A DNA stretch of 38,499 bases from a virus. Shown piece after piece: positions 7,319 through 15,486 of this stretch. The notes beneath the pieces are model-generated. The model saw nothing but the letters and a program-made list of their open reading frames with translations, searched no databases and was not told the DNA's origin. The stretch covers positions 1 to 38,499 of IMG/VR virus record IMGVR_UViG_3300034684_000053, one strand, 5' to 3'. Each line of letters begins with the position of its first letter. Positions within the stretch are counted from its first letter, which is position 1. The position numbers and the translations under genes are program-made.

Positions 7319-9151
7319 TCATAAATCAAACGGATTTCCGTCAGAATCTGGCAGCTTGATCGCATAACAGCGGACTCGCCTATTCGATATTGTTCGCTTC
7401 GTGGTCATTCGGCCATCATCGCAAATGAGCAAATCTGACTTTTTAAGCCAGCTGAGAAAACCTTTTGACGAATAGCCTTCATCTTCCAAAGTCCGACACA
7501 GGATTGTCGGCAGAATAAACGCCACACCAAACTCCAGGTCTCCATAAACCTCATTCGGATTGTTCGGATTGAGCTTTGATTGATTCTGAGTCACCCAATC
7601 ACAAATGAAGTCGTATGCCCTGCCGTTCAAGCTGACCTCTGATTTTGTCGCCAGGAACTTCTTGATTTCCTGTTCTGTCAGCTCCATGTCGTCCAAGAAA
7701 ATCCAGTCAGTAGCGAGTTTATCGGCCGTCAGCAATAACGCCGCAGCCATGGCTTGCTTTTCCGTCGTGTCAGACAGCAGCAGCTTTCTGAAATTCTCTT
7801 GGTATAACTCCTGCGCTTCCCTTAATCCGTCAGCGTCGAGTCTGTCGATAAATTCCTTGCCGATGTGGCCGTAGTTCAGTTTCACCGCGCTGGCTATCCT
7901 GTGACCGTCTGATATAACCGGTTCGCCTCCAGGGCACTCGATATCGATAACCCTGTTGACTGCGCCGCCGCCTGAATTGTCCGAAGTGATCGGTGATTCC
8001 CCAGTTGTTAAAATGCAATTTGCCCAAGTTGCTGTTTTTTCCAGTCCGCCGAGCTTAGTTCCTCTGGTTTTTCCTGTTCCTGCTGCAAGCATATACGGAT
8101 CAAAATGTTGTTTCCCCTTGCTGTCTTTGGCAAGCTGAAGCTCGTCGATCATCATCGGCATTGAGTTAAAAAACGCCGCGATCCGCTCCTGTCCAACCTT
8201 GGTTGAATTAAATGTCTGGATAAAATGCCCTACAACCGGATTAGCCCAAACAGAGGCCGCCACCATCAGCGCAACGGTCTTGCCGGTACCGGATGAATCA
8301 GATCCCCACAGATGAACAAAAAACGGAAGGCAGCCGCACGGATCCACAAGAACCGAAGCGAACGAGGCCGCCAGGACTATTCTTGCTGTCAGAGAGCCGT
8401 GTCTGATTTCAGAGAATACTTTCATACTCTCCGATCTGGACCCGGCCGACCTGACCGACTCGAAAAATGTTCGATAGTTCGCTTCACCGTCAAACATCAG
8501 CTTCTCAACGTATGGCGAAAAACCATGGTCGTCTATCCACCCCAAACGGCCAACCGAGTACTTTTCTGGGATGTCCTCGTAGTTCATCATTTCGACATCT
8601 TGCAAATAACTGATCAGTGCTTTGGCTGTTTCTGATGTGACCGACACTCCGAGGTCTGAAATTTTAATAATTGAGTTTGGTGATGCCAGGACAGATTTTT
8701 CTACGATGATTTCACGCCATCGGTTCGACTTCTTGAACGCCAGTTTTAGTTTTTCCGTTCCGCTGTCGATATTTACAAGTCTTTCAATCGGCATAATTGG
8801 ATGAGGGCAGGCCAGCTGCTCGCCGTAGCTCGACAGCGTATAGATCCCACCGTCACCGGCAAGCCACTTTCCTGTGTTTAGCTCCAGTTTCTGACCAGTG
8901 AATTCCGTCACATTCCCGACCATTTTAGCCGTTGCCTGGTTGACTGATTTTCGATAATTGTCATAGAATTTCTTAAACGAACGAATCCCGAGCGCCGAAG
9001 CTTGTTTTGCCAGTTTAGCCAACATTCTGTCATGATCGAACGCGTTATCCTTAAACCTGTATAAATATTCATAAGGAGCCGTTCCGTCCAAGAAGTCGTG
9101 TTCTGTGAATTCTGGCGGCTGTCCGGCCGATAAAGTTAATTCGTCTGGCAC
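7319..9151 (-). CDS. DUF927 replicative helicase/ATPase
   Basis: A 610-aa protein. Walker A GSDSSGTGKT (283-292) and Walker B MMIDELQ (about 333-339) lie in the DUF927 ATPase domain, which in Firmicutes phages follows a CHC2 primase gene and acts as the replication helicase or primase-helicase C-terminal part. The GTG start at 9151 follows GGAGGTGGCGCA and overlaps the primase gene by 16 nt, as if a larger primase-helicase were split in two. It is followed directly by the candidate origin. Confidence 0.88.
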   Translation of the reverse strand: MPDELTLSAGQPPEFTEHDFLDGTAPYEYLYRFKDNAFDHDRMLAKLAKQASALGIRSFKKFYDNYRKSVNQATAKMVGNVTEFTGQKLELNTGKWLAGDGGIYTLSSYGEQLACPHPIMPIERLVNIDSGTEKLKLAFKKSNRWREIIVEKSVLASPNSIIKISDLGVSVTSETAKALISYLQDVEMMNYEDIPEKYSVGRLGWIDDHGFSPYVEKLMFDGEANYRTFFESVRSAGSRSESMKVFSEIRHGSLTARIVLAASFASVLVDPCGCLPFFVHLWGSDSSGTGKTVALMVAASVWANPVVGHFIQTFNSTKVGQERIAAFFNSMPMMIDELQLAKDSKGKQHFDPYMLAAGTGKTRGTKLGGLEKTATWANCILTTGESPITSDNSGGGAVNRVIDIECPGGEPVISDGHRIASAVKLNYGHIGKEFIDRLDADGLREAQELYQENFRKLLLSDTTEKQAMAAALLLTADKLATDWIFLDDMELTEQEIKKFLATKSEVSLNGRAYDFICDWVTQNQSKLNPNNPNEVYGDLEFGVAFILPTILCRTLEDEGYSSKGFLSWLKKSDLLICDDGRMTTKRTISNRRVRCYAIKLPDSDGNPFDL

Positions 9152-9648
9152 TGCGCCACCTCCAATCTGTATTCAGTTAAATGGATCTTGTCCCACGCAG
9201 CGCACCACTCATCAGACCACTCAGGAGCGGTCTTGATTGTCTGCCATAGCCTGCAGTGCTCCGTAGCGAGATCAATGATAAGTTTCTGCCGCTTCCGTTC
9301 TTCTCTGCGCTTTTTAGCCTGGTTCCGGTTGAACCTCTCCACTGCTTCCCTGTTCGGGTTGTCCGACACAACGCCAAGACCGAAGTCAGCGTTTAGTCGA
9401 AGAATGGCTTGAGCAAAGGTCAGGCTCAGCAGATTCATTACAAAATCAATAACCGAACCTCCTTTGCCGCAGCCGTAGCAGTGAAAACCCCTGCCAGGAT
9501 CCTTATATAATTTCAGTGATGGTGTTTTTTCGTCATGGAAAGGGCACCGGATAAAACCGGAGCGGTCGGGGCTTAATCCGTACCGCTCGGCTACTTGCCT
9601 GGTTGATAAAGTAGATTTGATCAGCGCGGCGGCTTCTCTGGAGTTCAT
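9136..9648 (-). CDS. CHC2 zinc-finger primase domain protein
   Basis: A 170-aa protein whose N-terminus is a DnaG-type zinc-binding domain: RCPFH (C35, H38) and HCYGC (C57, C60), followed by GKGGSVIDFVM. The TOPRIM catalytic core of full DnaG is absent; the C-terminal 80 residues are charged and helical. It probably recognises template for priming together with the DUF927 protein encoded next. Its ATG overlaps the ssb stop as ATGA. Confidence 0.92.
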   Translation of the reverse strand: MNSREAAALIKSTLSTRQVAERYGLSPDRSGFIRCPFHDEKTPSLKLYKDPGRGFHCYGCGKGGSVIDFVMNLLSLTFAQAILRLNADFGLGVVSDNPNREAVERFNRNQAKKRREERKRQKLIIDLATEHCRLWQTIKTAPEWSDEWCAAWDKIHLTEYRLEVAQCQTN

Positions 9649-10061
9649 AGATCAAACGGAAGCGAAGTGTCGTCATCAGGCAGTGGGAAAGGCAGATCGG
9701 AGTTGTCCGTTGTTGCCTGCGCCGGTTCTGTGCTGCTGGATCCGGATTTTGAATCACCGAAGTAAATCTCATCAGCGATGACCTCAGTTGCATAACGCTT
9801 ATTACCTTCGTTATCTTCCCAATTTCTTGTCTGGATGCTACCTACCACAACGATCCGTGATCCTTTGTGAAAATACTTGCTGACAAACTCAGCCTGCTGC
9901 CTCCAAGCGACTATCGGGATAAAATCAGCCTGACGCTCGCCATTCGCGTTTTTGAAACGACGGTCAACCGCAATGGTAAAACTTGCCACTGGCAGTTGAC
10001 TCTGTGTTGTTCTCATCTCAGGATCCCTGGTTAATCTACCCATTAAAATTGCCTTGTTCAT
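9645..10061 (-). CDS. ssb: Single-stranded DNA-binding protein
   Basis: A 138-aa SSB with an OB-fold start (MNKAILMGRLTRDPEMR), the core IVAWRQQAEFVSKYFHKGSR, a low-complexity linker and the acidic tip DDDTSLPFDL that docks SSB partner proteins. It coats single-stranded DNA in replication and recombination. It is coupled by 4-nt overlaps to the nuclease gene before it and the primase gene after it. Confidence 0.97.
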   Translation of the reverse strand: MNKAILMGRLTRDPEMRTTQSQLPVASFTIAVDRRFKNANGERQADFIPIVAWRQQAEFVSKYFHKGSRIVVVGSIQTRNWEDNEGNKRYATEVIADEIYFGDSKSGSSSTEPAQATTDNSDLPFPLPDDDTSLPFDL

Positions 10062-10819
10062 ATATCCATCTCCCTGTAATCAATTATTTTTGTCAGCTTC
10101 TTGATCGACTTGCAGTAATCGCACTTTCCGCACGCGGTCGGTTCTTCCAGTCCTGCTTTGATCGCCGCAAACCGTGGCGCTAGTGATTCGATCTCTTCAA
10201 GTTTCATGTCGATTACATCCTGCGGAATCAGCAGCAGCGCTTTATCCGGCACGTTTTCCTTAGTTGCGGCGTTGATAATAAACGGCAGCTTGTTTCCCTC
10301 AACGGTCTGATAGATGGCCGCCTGAATGTCGTAGCCCCACGCCTCAATGAAATTCTTCTTTGTCCTGGACTCCTCGTCCCAAACCGGCTTGAAATCTCTC
10401 ATTATCTTCTGATCGACAATTCGAACGCCCGGGATGTACGCGTCAAATTTCACCTTGAACGGAACCCCGGCAATCTCACCTGTCATGATGGTCTGTTTCT
10501 CGCCTTCAAGGTATTTCATCATCAGCGGATCGTCCTCGATGAAATCAATAATCTGATTGGCTCCGGAAAACTCAGCTTTCAGCGTTCCGTCACGCTTGAA
10601 GATTTCAGGATGCTCAGCGTTGAACTGAGCCAGCGTTCCTGAAAAATGAGCATCAACATAGCTGCCGACCAGCATCGCCGTTGAGGGCGGCTCGGAAAAT
10701 GTTCCGTTAATCCGCGCAAGGGCAGCCGCTTCGCATTTCATGAAGTTCTTAAATTGCGTTGATCCCATATATTTCTGTTCAGCTTCCCTGCTGAAATAAT
10801 TCGACTCAGTTAATTTCAT
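10058..10819 (-). CDS. PD-(D/E)XK nuclease-like protein
   Basis: A 253-aa protein resembling the DUF3799/RecE-RecB-Cas4 type phage nucleases: VKFDAYIPGVRIVDQKI (catalytic D with D-x-K around 131-147), WGYDIQAAIYQ (Q-x3-Y motif) and a C-terminal cysteine pair ACGKCDYC that could bind zinc or an Fe-S cluster. By position it should make single-stranded ends for recombination next to ssb. No Erf or RecT homologue is recognised nearby. GGAGGAACCAATAG precedes the ATG. Confidence 0.8.
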   Translation of the reverse strand: MKLTESNYFSREAEQKYMGSTQFKNFMKCEAAALARINGTFSEPPSTAMLVGSYVDAHFSGTLAQFNAEHPEIFKRDGTLKAEFSGANQIIDFIEDDPLMMKYLEGEKQTIMTGEIAGVPFKVKFDAYIPGVRIVDQKIMRDFKPVWDEESRTKKNFIEAWGYDIQAAIYQTVEGNKLPFIINAATKENVPDKALLLIPQDVIDMKLEEIESLAPRFAAIKAGLEEPTACGKCDYCKSIKKLTKIIDYREMDI

Positions 10820-11369
10820 CTATTGGTTCCTCCTGTTTTTCTTCTGCCTGAATTTCCGTTGCCGCTTTCTTGGCCGCATTAGCGCAGTCCATGCAGAGCG
10901 GTCTGCCGTACGACTTTTGAGTTCCTGCTAAAATCTTATCGGCAGGAACGCCGCCTACTGCCTTAATTTCGCCGCCACAGTCCGCGCAGGGAATTGTTAC
11001 TGGCTTCGGCTGCTCGGCTGATTTCGGCGGCACAGGGCTGATTCTGAGCGCGTCCCACAGTTCGCCGAATGCTTTAACCTTTTCCGTTCTGATTGTGATG
11101 CGCTTTCCGGACCAGTTTTCGATGTAATCAGAGCCGGTCACTTTGCTGATTGCTTTGGCGTTAGTCACGTTTACAATCATAGGTTTTAGCTTTTCTTGGA
11201 AATAAATAACCAGGCATTGTTCCTTTCTGCTTGTGCCTGGTTCAAGAACTTCCTCGCGCTTGGCATTTCTGATTGTCGCGACTATCGGGTTAAAATTTCC
11301 GTTGCCATCGTCCAGATCGGCTCCGGCAAGATATTCTGAAACAAGAATTTTTCTCCAATGTGTGCTCAT
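10806..11369 (-). CDS. Conserved phage protein with C-terminal zinc ribbon
   Basis: A 187-aa protein. The N-terminal ~110 residues (WRKILVSEYLAGADLDDG ... GSDYIENWSGKRITI ... ALRISP) belong to a conserved but unnamed family that sits beside exonuclease genes in Firmicutes phages. A linker follows, then a zinc ribbon (CADC ... CMDC, about 129-162) and an acidic tail. The position between ATPase/HNH and the nuclease suggests a recombination or replication accessory role; a single-strand annealing function is possible but not shown. Confidence 0.7.
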   Translation of the reverse strand: MSTHWRKILVSEYLAGADLDDGNGNFNPIVATIRNAKREEVLEPGTSRKEQCLVIYFQEKLKPMIVNVTNAKAISKVTGSDYIENWSGKRITIRTEKVKAFGELWDALRISPVPPKSAEQPKPVTIPCADCGGEIKAVGGVPADKILAGTQKSYGRPLCMDCANAAKKAATEIQAEEKQEEPIDEIN

Positions 11370-12016
11370 ATGGATTTCCTCTTTCTTCTGTGATCAGATG
11401 GAGTTTTAACTGCAGCAACAGGATCCCAACCTCTATCGAGCCGCGCCCATATAGCGACAGGCGGAATGTTGTAAACTCTTCCCCACTCTGTTACCGTCTT
11501 TTTTTCTCCATCAATGTATATACTTCTGTTACTTCTTTTGTTGGATTGCTGTTTGAAAGACGTTATCCAACGACAGTTTTTAGGGCAATAATTTCCGTCG
11601 TTGTCTATGCGATCGATGGTTAAGCTTTCCGAATATCCGTTCTGTATTGCCCAATCACGAAATGCAACGAAATCAAAATTCCACTCATCGCATACTCTTA
11701 TTCCCCGTCCTCCATAATCTTGAAAGTTGATCGCATTTTGGTTGTTGCATCTGGTTTTCATGTTTGTCCATATTCGATGAAGTCTTGTTTTTGTCTGTCC
11801 ATGTATTAAGCTTCTTTTAGACGTAATTTCTCTAATGTGACATCCGCAACTGACAATTGATCCAGACCGGAGGCAACCAGATGCTACTGTTGTTTCATTG
11901 CCGCAATCGCACCTGCATAACCACTTAATATTTCCCGATCTTGTTTTTTCATTTCTCCTAATTACAGTCAAACGACCAAACCTCTGACCAGTTAATTCAA
12001 CAACTCTATTGCTCAT
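11366..12016 (-). CDS. HNH homing-type endonuclease
   Basis: A 216-aa protein: N-terminal LTGQRFGRLTVIRR and a CxC...CGC zinc-binding part (WLCRCDCGNET ... SCGCH), a central segment with IWTNMKTRCNN and YGGRGIRVCDEW, then the HNH-like core LTIDRIDNDGNYCPKNCRW (about 132-150) and a DNA-binding C-terminus. This is the free-standing phage homing endonuclease type found between conserved genes. It overlaps both neighbours by 4 nt, so it is inserted without disturbing coupling. It probably spreads by cutting alleles that lack it. Confidence 0.9.
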   Translation of the reverse strand: MSNRVVELTGQRFGRLTVIRRNEKTRSGNIKWLCRCDCGNETTVASGCLRSGSIVSCGCHIREITSKRSLIHGQTKTRLHRIWTNMKTRCNNQNAINFQDYGGRGIRVCDEWNFDFVAFRDWAIQNGYSESLTIDRIDNDGNYCPKNCRWITSFKQQSNKRSNRSIYIDGEKKTVTEWGRVYNIPPVAIWARLDRGWDPVAAVKTPSDHRRKRKSI

Positions 12017-13443
12017 AGTTCTGTAATCTCCAGTTCATCTGAATCTGTGACGCGAGTTGCAATCAGCTGCAACCCCTTTTCCTTGCACTTGGTATACAGC
12101 TCGTCACGACTCTTTTTATCAAGCCTTTCCGCCCCATCAAGAAGAAGAATTTCCAGGCCGCCCGGCTTCTGGATTGTTACATCCACGCAAAGAGTCATTA
12201 ATTCTCCGTCTGATAAATTACTGATCGGCAATCCATGTATAAGCGGTGTTCCGTTTTCAACAGTCAGCCCCTCGATCGGGATCTTCGCTGTCCTTAAAAT
12301 TTCGCCCGGCAGCTCCCTTGCAATCTCGATTTTCCGTGTCAGCTCTTCAGATTTTGCGGTCAGGATTTCGACCTCTTCCAGTTTTCTGACCATGCGCTGA
12401 TACTCGTTCAAGTGTTTTCTCATTTCCTCAGCTGTGTTGATTTCTTCCTGAAGCTCGGAAATGTCAATTATTTCCTTCTCGGCCCATTCCTGGCTAACCT
12501 CCGTGTCAGCATCGAGCTTGGCTTTTGCCGTTTCAAACTGCGATTCGGCAAGCTTGATCTTGCTGTCGAGTTTCTCATCAAGCCCGAGCAATTTATCTTC
12601 TGCGGCAATGATCTCAGCCTTGAGGCGTTCTATTGTTGACTTGAGTTGCGATTTTTCGTCAGCAACTGTTTTCTCAGCTGTTGACTTGTCAATTTCTCTC
12701 TGTGCTTCCAGTCCGCGCAGCTTATTCTGATACGCATCGGCAAACGCCTTAGCCTTCTCAATCCGGCTGTTGTTTATGCGGATTTTCTCAAGCTCTCGAT
12801 ATTTCGTAGACATATCGAACTTGTTCCATTTTTCAAACTGATAATTGTCCGGCAACGAAAGAGCGATTTCTTCAGCAACCGCCTTCTGGTTTCTAATTTC
12901 GCGGTTCGTGTCCTGACGCGTTTGGAAGTAAACACCTTCCTTTGACTGAATATCTTCCAGAACTTGCAAAATGTGTTGTTCATAACTCACGCCAGCTGGA
13001 ATCTCGCCGAACTTCTCTTTTATCCAGTCAAGATCCCAATCAAACTCAATCAGGTTTAGGATCACTCGGTTTTTCTCTGCCCTGCTCATCTGTGTGAACT
13101 CGATCGGGTTGAGTTGCAGCGGTGTGAAGATTCCTTTCAGAAACTCAGCCGCCCTGGTGTGTGTCGCCTCGCCGTCCTTGACCTTAATGTAAGACTCGCG
13201 GTCAGTTCTGGCCTTGCGGTTGATGTTGAGGCCTGTGTCGGTTTCAATCAGGATCTCGCCTTCGTCCTCGCCTTGTTTGACTATGAAGTCACGATCAGAG
13301 CGGTTTGTCAGCGCGTACCGGATCGAGTCAAGCACTGAGGTTTTTCCCATGCCTTTAGGTCCGGTTATCTCGACTGACTTTCCATCGAGTGAGATCTCCT
13401 TGATCCCGAAAAGGTTTTTAATTTTTATCCTGGTTGTTTTCAT
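12013..13443 (-). CDS. RecF/SMC/Rad50-like AAA ATPase
   Basis: A 476-aa protein with Walker A GPKGMGKT (28-35) after an N-terminal KIKNLFGIKEISL strand set, long coiled coils (about 190-390), then a signature-like NLSDGELM and Walker B LEILLLDGAE. This is the plan of ABC-type DNA-repair ATPases, at the size of the short phage forms. It probably works with the nearby PD-(D/E)XK nuclease as a Rad50/SbcC-like clamp in end processing. ATGA overlaps link it to MazG-like and HNH genes. Confidence 0.88.
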   Translation of the reverse strand: MKTTRIKIKNLFGIKEISLDGKSVEITGPKGMGKTSVLDSIRYALTNRSDRDFIVKQGEDEGEILIETDTGLNINRKARTDRESYIKVKDGEATHTRAAEFLKGIFTPLQLNPIEFTQMSRAEKNRVILNLIEFDWDLDWIKEKFGEIPAGVSYEQHILQVLEDIQSKEGVYFQTRQDTNREIRNQKAVAEEIALSLPDNYQFEKWNKFDMSTKYRELEKIRINNSRIEKAKAFADAYQNKLRGLEAQREIDKSTAEKTVADEKSQLKSTIERLKAEIIAAEDKLLGLDEKLDSKIKLAESQFETAKAKLDADTEVSQEWAEKEIIDISELQEEINTAEEMRKHLNEYQRMVRKLEEVEILTAKSEELTRKIEIARELPGEILRTAKIPIEGLTVENGTPLIHGLPISNLSDGELMTLCVDVTIQKPGGLEILLLDGAERLDKKSRDELYTKCKEKGLQLIATRVTDSDELEITEL

Positions 13444-13844
13444 ATAACTTTCCCTCCATGCCGCATCGGGCGGCTTTCGTTGTATGCCATCTTCTCCCGG
13501 ATTGCTTCCTCAAGATCTATTCCATACAGTCCGCACATATCCGCGATTCTGATCACGACATCAGCCAGTTCGACTGCAATCCCCTCCGGCTTTTTGGACA
13601 GACATGGCGTGCAGGATAAAATCGATAAGTCAGAATAGCTTCTTACATCACATGGGCCATTACCACACGCACTACACACGTAGTAGCACTCGTCCATTTG
13701 CTTGCCGTTCCTGTACTCTTCAAGCGCCTCTGACAATTCTGAATGACACAGAGCAATCAGCTCGCCAAAGGTTCGTTCAGGTTCGTGCCAGCCGTGCGCT
13801 ACGGCGTTCTGGTGTGCATCGTTGATTAGTTCGGTGATTGTCAT
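13440..13844 (-). CDS. MazG-like nucleotide pyrophosphohydrolase with zinc-loop insertion
   Basis: A 134-aa protein. HSELSEALEEYRNGK (35-49) and EGIAVELADVVIRIADMCG (87-105) are the two metal-binding helices of the all-alpha NTP pyrophosphatase fold; KMAYNESRPMRHGGK is the usual C-terminal loop. Between the helices is a segment with C57, C60, C65, C78 and C81 that most relatives lack and that looks like a zinc knuckle. The enzyme should hydrolyse (d)NTPs, cleaning the pool or lowering alarmones. Overlaps at both ends are 1-4 nt. Confidence 0.85.
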   Translation of the reverse strand: MTITELINDAHQNAVAHGWHEPERTFGELIALCHSELSEALEEYRNGKQMDECYYVCSACGNGPCDVRSYSDLSILSCTPCLSKKPEGIAVELADVVIRIADMCGLYGIDLEEAIREKMAYNESRPMRHGGKVI

Positions 13845-14029
13845 TAGTTAGTCCTCCTGTTCCACATTTCGATGGCAAGATGTTTTTGCTGCGACCAGCC
13901 GCTATCTACCATAGCCATACAATCAAGACAAACAACACGCCCACGCCATCGCTTGCCTGCTTCATGTTCATACTCATCAACATGAATATTCTCACCGCCA
14001 CAGAACGGACAAGGCTTTAACTCGCTCAT
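13844..14029 (-). CDS. Lar-like zinc-ribbon protein
   Basis: A 61-aa protein beginning MSELKPCPFCGGENI, with a second knuckle CLDC and the ending AIEMWNRRTN. This is the Lar-family restriction-alleviation protein pattern (CPFCG ... W-N-R-R). Members of this family are common in phage early regions; alleviation of type I restriction is shown for few of them, so the role here is inferred from the motif only. Confidence 0.85.
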   Translation of the reverse strand: MSELKPCPFCGGENIHVDEYEHEAGKRWRGRVVCLDCMAMVDSGWSQQKHLAIEMWNRRTN

Positions 14030-14148
14030 AAGTTCCTCCCTATCACTGCGACCGCTATCCCGATCGCTATAATTGCCACTATTTGTATAATTCGCCAGAT
14101 CGTTTCTGCTCGTCTGGCCTTGGCTTCTTCTCGTCTATGGTTTTGCAT
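14026..14148 (-). CDS. Small membrane protein (40 aa)
   Basis: MQNHRREEAKARRAETIWR is followed by one hydrophobic helix rich in Ile, Val and Ala and a short tail. GGGAGATTGTAA precedes the ATG at 14148 and the stop overlaps the Lar-like start as ATGA. It is a single-span protein with a basic cytoplasmic N-terminus; function unknown. Confidence 0.65.
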   Translation of the reverse strand: MQNHRREEAKARRAETIWRIIQIVAIIAIGIAVAVIGRNL

Positions 14149-14319
14149 TTACAATCTCCCACCTTTCCAGCCGTCAAACGGCCTGACATTTCGCTTCCGC
14201 GCATCCCTAATGTCTAAAATCCAGTCAATCAGCGCTTTTGCGATCAGTGACAATCCGATCGCAAGCCCTGCACCGCACAATAAACCGAAAATAAATTCGT
14301 TATAGAAAACTTCGTTCAT
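14149..14319 (-). CDS. Small membrane protein (56 aa)
   Basis: Start at 14319 (MNEVFYNEFIFG) with GAGGAGGGAAAT directly upstream and an ATGA overlap with the HTH gene. One transmembrane segment (FGLLCGAGLAIGLSLIAKAL) is followed by a basic tail (RDARKRNVRPFDGWKGGRL). It is the first of two adjacent single-span proteins. No family recognised. Confidence 0.65.
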   Translation of the reverse strand: MNEVFYNEFIFGLLCGAGLAIGLSLIAKALIDWILDIRDARKRNVRPFDGWKGGRL

Positions 14320-14531
14320 ATTTCCCTCCTCGGCCATAGATCAGCCAGCGTTTCTTCCGGCTTCCCGATCTCGCTTAGAATCTTCTGCATTTCAGGCTCA
14401 GTAAACGGCGCCTTGCCGGTAAACCGTCTGCTAAGAGCCTGTGGGCTGATGCCGATCATCTCGGCAAGTTCGCCCTGGCTCATGTCGAGTTCTCGCAGTC
14501 TGCGATGAAGCTCTACAAAAACCCTGTTCAT
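14316..14531 (-). CDS. Small XRE-type helix-turn-helix protein
   Basis: A 71-aa protein with the HTH LDMSQGELAEMIGISPQALS (15-34) followed by RRFTGKAPFTEPEMQKILSEIG, a Cro/C1-type DNA-binding domain with nothing else. It lies just after the antirepressor gene with a 4-nt overlap. It may act as an additional early regulator; its operator is not identified. Confidence 0.85.
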   Translation of the reverse strand: MNRVFVELHRRLRELDMSQGELAEMIGISPQALSRRFTGKAPFTEPEMQKILSEIGKPEETLADLWPRREI

Positions 14532-15286
14532 ACCGCCTCACCTCCGAGAAATTTCTGAATGAAATAAATCTGCCCTCGTCCGGTGACTTTCGGAGTTTTG
14601 CTGATTGACGTGTGGCCGTCAGAATGAGTTATCACGGTTTCCTTAACTTCAAACAATCCCATTTCCATCGACCGCTGCGTTGGCATATTGTAGTCAGTGC
14701 CCTGTCTGCGAATCAGGTGTCCGTTGTTTCTCAGCCAGTCAAACAAGCGATTCTGGCCGATGTCGACACCGTTTTGTTTGATTAGCTTGGCAAGCTCTCC
14801 GACCAAGATAGATGTTTTACTGACTGACACTGCATCGGCAAAGAGCGCTTTCGGCGCAAGCTGGTTGATTTGTTCTGTCTGGCGTTTAATAGTGTCCTGA
14901 GCAATCAGCACCGCTTTGGCCATAATCTGTTCTGGCGTTTCGTCTGGTGTAGTGTGAATGTAGCCACCTGATCGTCTGATCGATGGCAAGACTTCTGATG
15001 TAACCCAATGTTTGAATTTTCTTGCTGTGGGAAGTTTGGAGGAAAGAATCAGACTGTATAAGCCGGATTCGTTGATGAACCAACCACCACGTTGACCTAA
15101 ACTCGATAGCGTTTTGCTATTGAATTTGTCCTCTGCATCAACATGGTCTTGAATGGCTTCATTGGGATTCGCATACCCCAAAATCTCTGCGACGTCTTTG
15201 CCTACAAAAAACGGTTCATTATCAACTAACACCGTTCGAACCTGACCGAATTGATTGTTTTCGAAAATTCTGATAGAATTGTCCAT
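14528..15286 (-). CDS. Phage antirepressor (BRO-N + KilAC)
   Basis: A 252-aa protein. Residues 1-110 are a BRO-N domain (IRIFENNQFGQVRTVLVDNE, FFVGKDVAEILGYANP, FKHWVTSEVLPSIRRSGGY) and about 130-245 a KilAC/ANT domain (LVGELAKLIKQNGVDIGQNR, FDWLRNNGHLIRR). Such proteins bind or inactivate the repressor to favour lytic growth. It is the first large gene after cro. A short frame (15226-15357) with its own ribosome site overlaps its start, and an operator copy lies upstream at 15472-15486. Confidence 0.93.
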   Translation of the reverse strand: MDNSIRIFENNQFGQVRTVLVDNEPFFVGKDVAEILGYANPNEAIQDHVDAEDKFNSKTLSSLGQRGGWFINESGLYSLILSSKLPTARKFKHWVTSEVLPSIRRSGGYIHTTPDETPEQIMAKAVLIAQDTIKRQTEQINQLAPKALFADAVSVSKTSILVGELAKLIKQNGVDIGQNRLFDWLRNNGHLIRRQGTDYNMPTQRSMEMGLFEVKETVITHSDGHTSISKTPKVTGRGQIYFIQKFLGGEAV

Positions 15287-15357
15287 AGATAGAACCTTTC
15301 TGGCGATTTCGCCTGACCGTTGTTGCCGCAGCGGTCTTTTTTATGTTCTGAATTCAT
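15226..15357 (-). CDS. Possible leader peptide (43 aa) overlapping the antirepressor start
   Basis: ATG at 15357 follows GGGAGGTAAAA, a strong ribosome site, and the frame (MNSEHKKDRCGNNGQAKSPE...) ends with TAG at 15226, 61 nt inside the antirepressor gene in another frame. Translation of it would pass over the antirepressor ribosome site (GAAAGG) and could set its expression. The peptide has no recognisable domain, so a regulatory upstream frame is more likely than a functional protein. Confidence 0.4.
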   Translation of the reverse strand: MNSEHKKDRCGNNGQAKSPERFYLWTILSEFSKTINSVRFERC

Positions 15358-15471
15358 TTTTACCTCCCATCGGATTGCGGCTTCCCGCTATTCACCGATC
15401 AGTATTTCCCGAATCACCGCCGCTCCCATAGGCCGACACGGTGGCGTTGATGTGCAATCACACGAAACGTG

Positions 15472-15486
15472 TAGAAGTAGTTTCTA
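15472..15486. promoter_or_regulatory. Operator copy at the cro stop codon
   Basis: TAGAAGTAGTTTCTA matches the switch operators in all but one of 15 positions (TAGAAGTACTTTCTA). It overlaps the cro stop codon and lies about 235 bp from the other sites. Beside it is a perfect palindrome ACACGAAACGTGT (15460-15472). It could mediate looping or control antirepressor transcription. Confidence 0.75.
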
